NCBI RefSeq assembly: GCF_000722695.1
Contig: NZ_JPFU01000002.1
Coordinates: 62,001 to 126,000, forward strand
Origin: Streptococcus mitis
GTDB taxonomy: Bacteria; Bacillota; Bacilli; Lactobacillales; Streptococcaceae
Length of the DNA stretch: 64,000 bases
Reading direction: 5' to 3'
The notes under the pieces are model-generated. The model made no database searches. It saw only the letters and a list, made by a program, of their open reading frames with translations, and was not told the DNA's origin. Position 1 is the first letter of the stretch. Each line of letters starts with the position of its first letter. The translations under genes were made by a program, and so were the position numbers. Below, piece after piece: positions 25,576 through 33,880 of this stretch.

Positions 25576-25755
25576 GCCCATCTCTTATATATATATTTTT
25601 TTTTTTTTTTTTGAAATGCCACGCGTGGCTAAAGGGAGTTAAGGTCAAGTGATTTTATGTCATCAAAAATTAACAAAAATGTAACATAAAAACACTTGAC
25701 AGAGTGTTAATTTTTAGGTTATACTCCCTTTAGGGAAATAAGATAAGAGATGGGC
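25576..25755. other. Nested inverted repeats, origin/operator-like region
   Basis: Four inverted-repeat pairs occur within 180 bp: 25576-25588 with 25743-25755 (13 of 13), 25629-25639 with 25723-25733 (11 of 11), 25645-25660 with 25684-25699 (15 of 16), and 25665-25675 with 25705-25715 (11 of 11). The last pair crosses the third, so alternative folds exist. T17 lies at 25596-25612. A plus-strand promoter TTGACA-18 nt-TATACT (25696-25725) lies inside. No gene is present. Confidence 0.65.
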
Positions 25756-25796
25756 AAGAGATAAGAAAAAATTTTTTCATAAAGAAAAAGGGGAGT

Positions 25797-25877
25797 CGGG
25801 GCGTAGCCCCGTTGAGATAAGTTAGTTTCGGGTACCCGAAACTAACTAGAATGGGGCAGTGCATAAAAATTTATGCA
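25797..25877. other. Cluster of perfect palindromes (oriT/replication candidate)
   Basis: Three structures follow each other: CGGGGC-GTA-GCCCCG (25797-25811), a perfect 28-nt palindrome (25820-25847) centred on CGGGTACCCG, and TGCATAAA-AA-TTTATGCA (25860-25877). They lie between the divergent mobilization operon and the surface-protein gene, where an origin of transfer or single-strand origin is expected. Confidence 0.55.
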
Positions 25878-25890
25878 TTATTAAAAATGT

Positions 25891-25921
25891 AAACAGCTGA
25901 GCTTTTCTTGGCTGTTTTTTT
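25891..25921 (+). terminator. Intrinsic terminator upstream of the surface-protein gene
   Basis: AAACAGC pairs with GCTGTTT over a 13-nt loop, followed by a T-run. It would end the transcript from the promoter at 25696-25725, giving a non-coding RNA of about 190 nt that covers the palindromes. Confidence 0.65.
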
Positions 25922-26010
25922 GTTTTCTAAAAGAAAAAATGAGAGTTTCTTCAACTTATAATTTATAGTAAAGTTCGGGAAAAATAAATTATAAAATCCT
26001 CGGAAATGGC

Positions 26011-26040
26011 TTGACAAAAGCATTTCGGGGGGGGTATAAT
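26011..26040 (+). promoter_or_regulatory. Promoter with G8 tract in spacer
   Basis: TTGACA (26011-26016) and a perfect TATAAT (26035-26040) are separated by 18 nt. The last 8 nt of the spacer are G (26027-26034). A change of one G alters the spacing to 17 or 19 nt, so expression of the LPXTG gene downstream could be phase-variable. Confidence 0.7.
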
Positions 26041-26129
26041 ATAGTAGGAATATTTTAAATGAGTCTATAAATCGAATGAGGAAGCGCTTGCTTCTTGGTT
26101 TTGTTAACGACTTTTATAAAGGAGACAAT

Positions 26130-28868
26130 ATGAATAAAAAAGATATTTTATTAAGCGCTGGCTTAACAACTATTCTTGTTGGGACTGGTGTTGCAAATAC
26201 AACTGTCCAAGCAGAAGAGGTTGATTCTGGTCAACCCAAGCCTACGGTGAAGACGACTCCTGTTCATGTTACAGAACAAGACGTGAACACGGCAAAAGCT
26301 AATGTGAACAGCGCCCAAGCTGATGTCAACGCAAAACAGGGCACAGTCGATCAAGCAAAAGCTGATAAAGTAAAAGCTGATGGCAAAATTGACTCAATCA
26401 ATAAAGACATCGACACTGCTAATAACGCAAACAAAATTATCGACGCACAAAACGATATTATCACTAGCAAAACAGCAGACAAGACAAACGCAACAAATGA
26501 TTTGAATGCCGCTAAAGATGGTGAACGTGATGCGCATACAGCACTAGACAATGCTAATACTGCAAAAACAGAAGCCGATAACGCCCGTGACGCTAAGAAA
26601 GCTGATGTTGATACGAAACAAGCAGACCTTGATGCAATCACAGATGCTAACGTGCGTAAAAATATCACAAACACAACTGATAAAATTTCAAACGTTGATA
26701 ATGATTTGAACGCTAAAGGTGCACAAATCACAGCTACAGACACTAAAATTGCTGCTAAACAAGGGGAAATCGATAACTATAGAGTTAAAGTTATTTCGAC
26801 AGATTTAAACCCTGATGAACGTAATCATACAGCTCATGATAACCTTAATGATTATGAGTATAACCATGGATTCTTCCGTAACAACCAAATGGAACCGGTT
26901 AACTTCCAAGGTGTTGACATCAAAGAAATTGACGCAACTAAAGATATGGTTGATTTCGCAGATGCTTTAGCAGCCTATAAGAAAGCGCCATATGATTGGA
27001 CAACTCGTAAATACAAAGAACGCCCAACATACCGTTACAAGGTAGATAACAAAGGTATTTCAGACGCCTTTGTCAAATTGCTTAATCAACTACGTGTTAA
27101 TAACAATTTGAAGGGTGATATGGTGGTTGACGATGAGTACCTTGCATACGCACAAAAACGTGCTGATGAAATGCAGAAAACAGGCGTATTGTCACACCGT
27201 ACAAGCTTGACAAATAAACCAGGTTACATCAAAGGGGTGCAACCAGACCAGAACGTTGAAAACATCCTTGGCGGACTATCAGGCCAAATTATCGGTCGCG
27301 ACGGTGAATATTTAACATTTGACCATATCGTGACTAATGAAACGTTGGCTTATGATATGTTGTTGACATACTACTCAGACTACGCAAATGTGCGAGGTTT
27401 GAAATACGGACACCGCAAAAACTTATTGACACCAACAGGTGGTAAAATGGGTGTTGCCATTTCAACCATTGACGGAAAAGACAAAACAACTTATTTCGGT
27501 TCATTCAATGCTAGTGCGCACAAAGGTTCAACCTATGAATGGAATGAAGATGACCAAATGTTCTATTCCCTAAACCAAAGTCAAGATGAGAAGGATTATT
27601 TGGACCATAGTAACAACTTCAAACAAGATGACCCAATGAACCCAACATTCTATGGTAAAAAGATGAAGTTTATCGCAGACACTCATTATGTGTTTGTTAA
27701 ACGTCAAATCATCGATGACAGACCAAAAATGCAAGCAGAGTTGGACGCTTTGAAAGCTCAAAAAGCTACACAAGAACGCGAACGTGACGTATTAGTTGCG
27801 AAGAAAGCTGATTTGACTCAAGAGTTGGATGCTTTAAACGCGCAATTGAATGATATTGCTACAGCACGTACGAATGCGACAACAGCTCTAAATCAAGCAA
27901 AATCTGATTTAGCTACACTTACAGCGACAGCTCAAGATAAGGCAAATGCTGTTATCCAAAAACAAAAAGAGTTGGATAAGGCAACAGAACGTGTAAATGA
28001 TGTAACTGTACGTATCAACACAATTCAAAGTGAAATTGATGCGGCAACAAGCAAACGTGATAATGCTATGCGTGTCCACGCGCAATTACCACAATTGAGT
28101 GCAAGTTTAACACAGGCAGAAGCAGATAGAGCAAACGTGGAACAACGCATCACAGTTGCAGAGCAAGACTTAGCGGATGCCAAAGCTCGTTTGACACAAG
28201 CACAAGCTGACCACAAATACAAATCAGATATCTTTTCAATCGATAAGATGCTGAATGTATATACGGATGGTAACCGTGTCATTTCAGCAACACCAAAAGT
28301 AGCTCCAACAGTGGATGAATTGCCAGAATTGGATATCACAGCTGACATCCCTAGTGATTTGAATACAAAACAAAATCCTGACGGTATTGGTGCGACACCA
28401 AAAGTAGCTCCAACAGTAGATGAATTGCCAGAATTGGATATCACAGCTGACATCCCAAGTGATTTGAATACAAAACAAAATCCTGATGGTATTGGTGCAA
28501 CACCAAAAGTTGCTCCAACAGTGGATGAATTACCAGAGTTGGATCCAAGTGCTATCATTGACAAGCCAGCGGATAAGCCAGCGAATAAGCCAGCGGATAA
28601 GCCAGCAGATAAACCAGCGGATAAGCTAGCGAATAAGCCAGCGGATAAGCCAGCAGATAAACCAGCGGATAAGCTAGCGAATAAGCCAGCGGATAAGCCG
28701 GCAGATAAACCAGCGGATAAGCCGGCAGATAAACCAGCAGAACAACTTGCGTTACCAAGTACAGGAGAAAATCCTAGGGTAGCAAATTCAATTGTTACAG
28801 TTGGCTACGGATTATTAGCAATGATTGGCTTGGCAGGGTTCTTTACTAAGCGGAAAGAGACTAAGTAA
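26130..28868 (+). CDS. SEC10/PgrA-type LPXTG surface protein with CAP domain
   Basis: This 912-aa wall-anchored protein has a signal peptide cut near VQAEE, a long Ala/Asp/Lys-rich coiled coil (about 45-225), a CAP-like domain (about 320-460, LNQLRVNNNLKGD and HRTSL), a second coiled coil (about 545-700), a 35-aa repeat (ATPKVAPTVDELPELD…) in two full copies plus one partial, 15 units of D/N-K-P/L-A, LPSTGE, a membrane helix and KRKETK. This architecture matches surface exclusion proteins that reduce redundant DNA uptake. ATG 26130 follows AAAGGAG; an earlier start at 26076 would precede it by 18 codons. The gene reads away from the mobilization operon. Confidence 0.82.
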   Translation: MNKKDILLSAGLTTILVGTGVANTTVQAEEVDSGQPKPTVKTTPVHVTEQDVNTAKANVNSAQADVNAKQGTVDQAKADKVKADGKIDSINKDIDTANNANKIIDAQNDIITSKTADKTNATNDLNAAKDGERDAHTALDNANTAKTEADNARDAKKADVDTKQADLDAITDANVRKNITNTTDKISNVDNDLNAKGAQITATDTKIAAKQGEIDNYRVKVISTDLNPDERNHTAHDNLNDYEYNHGFFRNNQMEPVNFQGVDIKEIDATKDMVDFADALAAYKKAPYDWTTRKYKERPTYRYKVDNKGISDAFVKLLNQLRVNNNLKGDMVVDDEYLAYAQKRADEMQKTGVLSHRTSLTNKPGYIKGVQPDQNVENILGGLSGQIIGRDGEYLTFDHIVTNETLAYDMLLTYYSDYANVRGLKYGHRKNLLTPTGGKMGVAISTIDGKDKTTYFGSFNASAHKGSTYEWNEDDQMFYSLNQSQDEKDYLDHSNNFKQDDPMNPTFYGKKMKFIADTHYVFVKRQIIDDRPKMQAELDALKAQKATQERERDVLVAKKADLTQELDALNAQLNDIATARTNATTALNQAKSDLATLTATAQDKANAVIQKQKELDKATERVNDVTVRINTIQSEIDAATSKRDNAMRVHAQLPQLSASLTQAEADRANVEQRITVAEQDLADAKARLTQAQADHKYKSDIFSIDKMLNVYTDGNRVISATPKVAPTVDELPELDITADIPSDLNTKQNPDGIGATPKVAPTVDELPELDITADIPSDLNTKQNPDGIGATPKVAPTVDELPELDPSAIIDKPADKPANKPADKPADKPADKLANKPADKPADKPADKLANKPADKPADKPADKPADKPAEQLALPSTGENPRVANSIVTVGYGLLAMIGLAGFFTKRKETK
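28287..28552 (+). repeat. 105-bp in-frame tandem repeats
   Basis: Units start at 28287, 28392 and 28497; the third is partial. Each encodes the 35-residue VAPTVDELPELD-containing block of the LPXTG protein. The near identity suggests recent expansion. Confidence 0.9.
28560..28739 (+). repeat. 12-bp D/N-K-P/L-A wall-spanning repeats
   Basis: Fifteen 12-bp units encode DKPA, NKPA or DKLA. They form the proline-rich stretch that crosses the peptidoglycan just before LPSTG. Unit number is likely variable between isolates. Confidence 0.9.
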
Positions 28869-28923
28869 TTATATAGAACTATCTAGTGTCATGCTGGATA
28901 GTTTATTTTAAAAAGGAGAAGTA

Positions 28924-29523
28924 ATGGCAGTAGAAGATAAGATTAAAAATCTATTAGATATGTTAGACGGTTATGGTTACCAGTATAAGTTATTTGACGG
29001 TAAAGTTGTTGTTGAGAATCATTCATCGGATATAATACGAGCAGTAGAGATATTGGAAGAATTTTCTAAATATAATTTGATTCCAATGTACCGAACCACT
29101 TCGTTTAAAAACGTACCGAAATTAGTTTATTATTCCTTTATGACAAAACTAGAAGAGATTTATAAAGAAGAAGCAAATAGAATAGGGATAGAATTTAAAG
29201 ATTTCTATTTAAAGGAAAGATACAAATTAAAGGAATATCTTGAGTATATGCATGCTAGTTTTTCTGATTATGGAACATTTATAATAGATTACTATGATAC
29301 AGAAAGCTTAGTTATTAAAGGTTGGCCAGAGAATTCTGCGGTGAGTTTGGCTAGTAATGATAGAATAAAACAATATATAAATAAAGACACTTTTACCATA
29401 GATTTTAATCGTGTGAAAAATGTGGATAATCAAGCTAATCTGATGTATGGTTATTTAGAGATGATTGATGAAGAGCCTGAATTTTTAGAAGAACTAATTA
29501 GAAATCATAGCTCTAGTTTTTAA
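28924..29523 (+). CDS. Unknown cargo protein of the rpmG element
   Basis: This is a 199-aa acidic cytoplasmic protein with no signal peptide or membrane helix. AAAAGGAG lies just upstream. It is Tyr- and Glu-rich with predicted mixed helix and strand. It follows the surface-protein gene after 55 bp on the same strand. AT content is higher than in the core genes. I recognise no domain; as cargo it could be an immunity, regulatory or defence protein. Confidence 0.65.
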   Translation: MAVEDKIKNLLDMLDGYGYQYKLFDGKVVVENHSSDIIRAVEILEEFSKYNLIPMYRTTSFKNVPKLVYYSFMTKLEEIYKEEANRIGIEFKDFYLKERYKLKEYLEYMHASFSDYGTFIIDYYDTESLVIKGWPENSAVSLASNDRIKQYINKDTFTIDFNRVKNVDNQANLMYGYLEMIDEEPEFLEELIRNHSSSF

Positions 29524-29556
29524 GTAAGTTTATTGAGCACACACACGAGGTATTAA

Positions 29557-29943
29557 ATGAGAAATATAAATTATTCAACATTTTTAAGTGCTAAAGATGC
29601 TCTAACTTTTGAAGAATGTCAAAACATTCATCAGACAATTCTAAACAATATTGGTAACGATGAGGAAATTTTAGAAGTATGGTCTGAGTTTTTGCAAGCT
29701 AGTATAAGCTATGCTCATATTCGTAGCCAGTGGTTGCTTTGGGAACGTGAAGAGCGTCAACAAAAAGATGAAGGTAGAACAGCAAAGCATGAGCGAGTAA
29801 TATATTGTCTAAAGCTTCTTAGTCGTTATCTAGGGCAAGAAGGTGTGGACGTTTCATGGTTTGATGCTATAGAGGATAACAGAAAGCAAATAGGAGATTT
29901 TGCTTGTTATATAGCTTATATCTACTCTATAAATGCTAGATAG
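29557..29943 (+). CDS. Unknown cargo protein, mostly helical
   Basis: This is a 128-aa protein that looks all-alpha (FEECQNIHQTILNNIGNDEE and WSEFLQASISYAHIRSQWLL) with no membrane segment. It starts 33 nt after the 199-aa gene and ends right at a strong hairpin, so the two form a pair. I recognise no family. The helical, Trp- and Glu-rich composition resembles small immunity proteins, but this is only an impression. Confidence 0.6.
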   Translation: MRNINYSTFLSAKDALTFEECQNIHQTILNNIGNDEEILEVWSEFLQASISYAHIRSQWLLWEREERQQKDEGRTAKHERVIYCLKLLSRYLGQEGVDVSWFDAIEDNRKQIGDFACYIAYIYSINAR

Positions 29944-30073
29944 AAAATGCAGGCTGATTAATGCCTGCATTTTGGACTTCAATTATTCATTCAAAAGATT
30001 TTACTATTTTCATGAATAATTGAAGTGAAAGAATAAAAAAAGAAGAGCTACTCATCTGTGAAGTAGCTCTTCT
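29944..30073. terminator. Three successive hairpins at element right end
   Basis: AAAATGCAGGC (29944-29954) pairs with GCCTGCATTTT (29963-29973). A 15-bp perfect pair joins 29976-29990 and 30012-30026. AGAAGAGCTACT (30041-30052) pairs with AGTAGCTCTTCT (30062-30073). The first and third look like bidirectional terminators that insulate the element from rpmG-rpmF. Confidence 0.75.
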
Positions 30074-30105
30074 CTTATATCCGTAATCTCTTTTTATTTA
30101 TCTGA

Positions 30106-30128
30106 AAATGTAGAGAAAAATGTAGAGA
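30106..30128. repeat. Integrase arm-site pair, right end
   Basis: There are two copies of AAATGTAGAGA starting at 30106 and 30118, with the same spacing as the left-end pair at 20439 and 20451. Confidence 0.6.
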
Positions 30129-30222
30129 TTCGGCTGATTTGTATTGCAATACATTGAAATTTGAAATCTCAAGAATCGCTTAAAATCAAGGGCTCTCACA
30201 TCTATTGACGTGTAGTGAATCC

Positions 30223-30372
30223 CTATTTCACCTCTGTAAACACAACGTGTTTGCGAAGTTTTGGTGAGTATTTCTTCAATTGAAGACGGTCTGGAGTGTT
30301 ACGTTTGTTTTTAGAAGTAAGGTACAAGCGTTCACCAGATTCTTTGTGTTCAAGTGTAATATTTACGCGCAT
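30223..30372 (-). CDS. rpmG: 50S ribosomal protein L33
   Basis: This 49-aa L33 ([20 protein letters not shown]… ending VFTEVK) is a small subunit-surface protein of the 50S ribosome. It lies 15 nt after rpmF and is translated from ATG 30372 with GGGAGA upstream. Its last codons coincide with the right attachment site of the mobile element, so the 3' end is supplied by the element and the protein stays intact. It lacks the Cys pairs of zinc-binding L33 forms. Confidence 0.95.
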
Positions 30373-30387
30373 GGTATCTCCCTTCTA

Positions 30388-30570
30388 TTATTCAGCTGAT
30401 GCAGCTTTAGCGATTTTACGTCCTTTGTAGTATCCTTTAAGTGATACACGGTGAGAACGTGAGTAATCTCCAGTAGTTTCGTCAAAGTTTACAGATGGAG
30501 CTGTTACTTTGTAGTGTGTACGACGTTTGTTTTTCTTCGCTTTTGAAGTGCGACGTGCAGGTACTGCCAT
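30388..30570 (-). CDS. rpmF: 50S ribosomal protein L32
   Basis: This 60-aa L32 ([20 protein letters not shown]) of the large ribosomal subunit starts after AAAGGAGA. The Cys residues of zinc-type L32 are absent. It forms an operon with rpmG. Confidence 0.96.
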
Positions 30571-30689
30571 TTTGATTTCTCCTTTAGGTATTTATATTCG
30601 ATTCAATCTACTGATTTTCATCAACCATACTAGGATAACACATTTTTTTTGTAAAGTAAAGTTACTTGACAAAAAAAGATAAAAAAATT

Positions 30690-30718
30690 CTCCTGTCCGA
30701 CCTAGCAGACAGGAGAAG
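30690..30718. terminator. Terminator between RHH gene and rpmF
   Basis: TTCTCCTGTC and GACAGGAGAA form a 10-bp stem at about 30690-30718 with a loop of about 9 nt and an A/T-rich flank. It can serve the RHH gene, which ends at 30722 on the minus strand. Confidence 0.65.
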
Positions 30719-30721
30719 GTG

Positions 30722-30922
30722 TTAAATATCAATCTCAAATGGTTCGTCAATGGTTTCTGATACGTATTTTCCGTCTTTCTTCCGTTGCTTGACACATTCT
30801 GTGAGGAGATATTCGATTTGCCCATTGACTGAACGAAAGTCGTCTTCTGCCCATGATGCGAGTGCAGCGTATAACTTTGTTGAGAGTCGAAGGGGAATCT
30901 GCTTTTTTTTAGCTTCAGCCAT
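30722..30922 (-). CDS. Small Arc/ribbon-helix-helix protein
   Basis: This is a 66-aa protein with an Arc/MetJ-like ribbon-helix-helix motif ([20 protein letters not shown]) and an acidic tail. RHH proteins bind DNA as dimers, often as autorepressors. It begins 2 nt after the SPFH gene ends, so the two are translated together. The dyad before the SPFH gene could be its operator. An alternative is a stand-alone antitoxin remnant, but no toxin is next to it. Confidence 0.75.
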   Translation of the reverse strand: MAEAKKKQIPLRLSTKLYAALASWAEDDFRSVNGQIEYLLTECVKQRKKDGKYVSETIDEPFEIDI

Positions 30923-30924
30923 CT

Positions 30925-31932
30925 TTAGTAAAGACTTCCTGTGTTGACAATTGGTTGTGCATCATGATTGCCACAGAGGACGACTAGGAGATTTGAAACC
31001 ATGGCAGCTTTTCGTTCTTCATCAAGCTCTACTAATTCCCCTTCATTGAGACGTTCCAGGGCCATTTCAACCATACCCACAGCGCCATCGACAATCATCT
31101 TACGGGCATCAATAATGGCTGATGCTTGTTGGCGTTGAAGCATGACAGCAGCAATTTCTGGTGCGTAAGCTAGGTAAGTGATACGTGCTTCAAGGATTTC
31201 CAAGCCAGCATCTTCCACGCGACTTTGAATTTCTTCACGAATACGGTTAGCAACAATTTCGCTAGAGCCACGGAGACTACCTTCATCTGCTTGTCCATCA
31301 CCTGTAGTATCTACATTAGGAGACACGTCGTAAGGATAGATACGGACAATATTTCGGAGGGCGCTATCACATTGCAATGAAAGATATTCTTTGTAGTTAT
31401 CAACATTGAAGACTGCTTTGGCTGTATCAACAACTCTCCAAGTTACCGCGATACCGATTTCCACAGGATTTCCTAGACAATCATTGATTTTTTGGCGAGA
31501 ATTGCTCAAGGTCATAACCTTGAGGGAAATCTGTTTCTTGCCAATTTCAATATTTACATCATTGCCATTTGATGATTTCATCCCTGAAAAAGGAGATTTC
31601 GTGCTAACGTCACCACTTTGTCCAAGTCGAGTGTGGTTTGCAGGGTTAACTGCTACGCTGAAGGGATTGACAAAGTAAAAACCAGGTTCTTTGATGGTAC
31701 CTGTATAGTTACCAAAAAGAGTCAAAACCAGAGCTTCCTGAGGTTTGACAACTTTTAAACCAGCATGAGCTAGGCCTGCAATTAAGCTTAATAAAAGTCC
31801 GATAATCATTCCAAAAATGTTTTTCGAACCAACACCCATTATAAATATAAAGACACCAAGTACGAGTGTCAACTCAATGAGAATCAATGCGAATACACCA
31901 TTTGGTTTTGAATTGATGAGTTTTTCAGTCAT
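30925..31932 (-). CDS. SPFH/Band 7 domain membrane protein
   Basis: This is a 335-aa stomatin/slipin-like protein with two N-terminal hydrophobic helices (about 10-60), an SPFH domain (about 75-270) and a helical C-terminus. Such proteins scaffold membrane microdomains or protease complexes. AGGAGGT upstream supports the start. It is co-transcribed with a small RHH protein rather than with the usual NfeD-type partner. Its role is not known. Confidence 0.85.
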   Translation of the reverse strand: MTEKLINSKPNGVFALILIELTLVLGVFIFIMGVGSKNIFGMIIGLLLSLIAGLAHAGLKVVKPQEALVLTLFGNYTGTIKEPGFYFVNPFSVAVNPANHTRLGQSGDVSTKSPFSGMKSSNGNDVNIEIGKKQISLKVMTLSNSRQKINDCLGNPVEIGIAVTWRVVDTAKAVFNVDNYKEYLSLQCDSALRNIVRIYPYDVSPNVDTTGDGQADEGSLRGSSEIVANRIREEIQSRVEDAGLEILEARITYLAYAPEIAAVMLQRQQASAIIDARKMIVDGAVGMVEMALERLNEGELVELDEERKAAMVSNLLVVLCGNHDAQPIVNTGSLY

Positions 31933-31952
31933 AAGAACGACCTCCTGTTATT

Positions 31953-31971
31953 TGATATCTAAATGATATCA
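31953..31971 (-). promoter_or_regulatory. Dyad upstream of the SPFH operon
   Basis: TGATATC and GATATCA form a 7-bp inverted repeat spaced by 5 nt, 20 nt before the SPFH start codon. It is a candidate operator for the operon's own RHH protein. Confidence 0.45.
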
Positions 31972-32116
31972 CTTTAATTTATAAAGTCAAGAAATAAATG
32001 GAATATTTTTAAAGAAAAGATTGCTGTATAGAATTTTCTGAAAATTCAAGAATTTTCTTCTGTTCATTGCCTTTAAAATGTGCTATAATAGTAAAAACTG
32101 AAATGGGAGGGAACAA

Positions 32117-33820
32117 ATGACTGAATTAGATAAACGTCACCGCAGTAGCATTTATGACAGCATGGTTAAATCACCAAACCGTGCCATGCTTCGTGCGACT
32201 GGTATGACAGATAAGGACTTTGAAACACCGATTGTGGGAGTGATTTCGACTTGGGCGGAAAATACACCATGTAACATTCACTTGCATGATTTTGGGAAAT
32301 TAGCGAAAGAAGGTGTCAAATCGGCAGGCGCTTGGCCTGTTCAGTTTGGGACCATTACCGTAGCGGACGGGATTGCCATGGGAACGCCTGGTATGCGTTT
32401 CTCTTTGACATCTCGTGATATCATTGCGGACTCTATAGAGGCGGCTATGGGTGGTCACAACGTCGATGCCTTTGTCGCTATCGGTGGCTGTGACAAGAAC
32501 ATGCCTGGTTCTATGATTGCCATTGCTAATATGGATATTCCAGCTATTTTCTCCTATGGTGGAACTATTGCACCGGGAAATCTTGATGGAAAAGATATTG
32601 ACTTGGTTTCTGTCTTTGAAGGAATCGGAAAATGGAACCACGGTGACATGACAGCTGAGGACGTGAAACGTCTTGAATGTAATGCCTGCCCTGGCCCTGG
32701 TGGCTGTGGTGGTATGTATACAGCTAATACTATGGCGACCGCTATCGAAGTTCTCGGTATGAGTTTGCCAGGGTCTTCATCTCATCCAGCTGAATCAGCT
32801 GACAAGAAAGAAGACATCGAAGCAGCAGGACGTGCTGTTGTTAAGATGTTGGAACTTGGTCTCAAACCATCAGATATCTTGACTCGTGAAGCCTTTGAAG
32901 ATGCCATTACTGTAACCATGGCTCTCGGTGGTTCTACAAATGCCACTCTTCACTTGCTTGCTATTGCCCATGCGGCTAATGTTGACTTGTCACTTGAGGA
33001 CTTCAATACGATACAAGAGCGTGTGCCTCACTTGGCCGACTTGAAACCATCTGGTCAGTATGTCTTCCAAGACCTCTACGAAGTCGGTGGTGTGCCTGCG
33101 GTTATGAGATATCTCTTGGCAAATGGATTCCTTCATGGAGACCGCATCACATGTACTGGTAAGACTGTAGCTGAGAACTTGGCTAACTTTGCAGACCTCA
33201 CACCAGGTCAAAAAGTTATCATGCCACTTGAAAATCCAAAACGTGCGGACGGTCCGCTTATCATCTTGAATGGGAACCTTGCCCCTGACGGTGCGGTTGC
33301 CAAGGTATCAGGTGTTAAAGTTCGTCGTCACGTTGGACCGGCTAAGGTCTTTGATTCAGAAGAAGATGCGATTCAGGCCGTTCTGACAGATGAAATCGTT
33401 GACGGCGATGTAGTCGTTGTTCGTTTCGTTGGACCTAAGGGTGGTCCTGGTATGCCTGAGATGCTATCACTTTCTTCAATGATTGTTGGTAAAGGTCAAG
33501 GAGATAAGGTTGCCCTCTTGACGGATGGCCGTTTCTCTGGTGGTACTTATGGTCTAGTTGTTGGGCATATCGCTCCTGAAGCTCAGGATGGTGGACCAAT
33601 TGCCTACCTTCGTACAGGCGATATCGTTACGGTTGACCAAGATACCAAAGAAATTTCCATGGCCGTATCGGAAGAAGAACTTGAAAAACGTAAGGCAGAA
33701 ACAACCTTGCCACCACTCTACAACCGTGGTGTCCTCGGTAAATATGCCCACATCGTATCATCTGCTTCACGCGGAGCCGTGACAGACTTCTGGAATATGG
33801 ACAAGTCAGGTAAAAAATAA
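32117..33820 (+). CDS. ilvD: Dihydroxy-acid dehydratase
   Basis: IlvD dehydrates dihydroxy acids in isoleucine, valine and leucine synthesis and contains an iron-sulfur cluster. The 567-aa length is typical. Cluster-binding motifs GGCDKNMPG and [14 protein letters not shown] are present. GGGAGGG upstream supports ATG 32117. I saw no T-box leader in the short upstream region. It stands apart from other ilv genes. The SufT-like gene downstream is on the opposite strand. Confidence 0.97.
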   Translation: MTELDKRHRSSIYDSMVKSPNRAMLRATGMTDKDFETPIVGVISTWAENTPCNIHLHDFGKLAKEGVKSAGAWPVQFGTITVADGIAMGTPGMRFSLTSRDIIADSIEAAMGGHNVDAFVAIGGCDKNMPGSMIAIANMDIPAIFSYGGTIAPGNLDGKDIDLVSVFEGIGKWNHGDMTAEDVKRLECNACPGPGGCGGMYTANTMATAIEVLGMSLPGSSSHPAESADKKEDIEAAGRAVVKMLELGLKPSDILTREAFEDAITVTMALGGSTNATLHLLAIAHAANVDLSLEDFNTIQERVPHLADLKPSGQYVFQDLYEVGGVPAVMRYLLANGFLHGDRITCTGKTVAENLANFADLTPGQKVIMPLENPKRADGPLIILNGNLAPDGAVAKVSGVKVRRHVGPAKVFDSEEDAIQAVLTDEIVDGDVVVVRFVGPKGGPGMPEMLSLSSMIVGKGQGDKVALLTDGRFSGGTYGLVVGHIAPEAQDGGPIAYLRTGDIVTVDQDTKEISMAVSEEELEKRKAETTLPPLYNRGVLGKYAHIVSSASRGAVTDFWNMDKSGKK

Positions 33821-33827
33821 ACTCAAA

Positions 33828-33855
33828 AAGCAAGCCAACTTCGGCTTGCTTATTT
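33828..33855. terminator. ilvD terminator
   Basis: AAGCAAGCC (33828-33836) pairs with GGCTTGCTT (33843-33851), then TATTTT. An A-run upstream also allows use by the convergent SufT-like gene. Confidence 0.8.
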
Positions 33856-33880
33856 TCATCTTCAAAAGTGATTTGCCTGC

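Larger units (their letters stand above)
20353..30239. mobile_element. Integrative mobilizable element at rpmG 3' end
   Basis: The element is about 9.9 kb. The left boundary at 20353-20369 is a copy of the rpmG 3' end (13 of 17 bases match 30223-30239), still reading T-E-V-K-stop on the minus strand. Paired 11-bp sites AAATGTAGAGA, 12 bp apart, occur just inside each end (20439/20451 and 30106/30118), as expected for integrase arm-binding sites. Contents: integrase, HTH protein, Rep-type relaxase, FtsK-like coupling protein, origin-like palindromes, an LPXTG protein and two cargo genes. No type IV secretion ATPase or channel genes are present, so it should need a helper conjugative element. 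Confidence 0.8.

Noticed and set aside
28025..28564. Long minus-strand ORF (179 aa) with repeats
   Set aside because: It is the mirror of the coding repeats of the surface protein; it is Ser/Cys-rich, has no ribosome site and lies fully inside a well-supported gene.
28560..28739. Short regular repeats that might suggest a CRISPR or satellite array
   Set aside because: The 12-bp units are contiguous, have no spacers and encode DKPA/NKPA in frame in an LPXTG protein.
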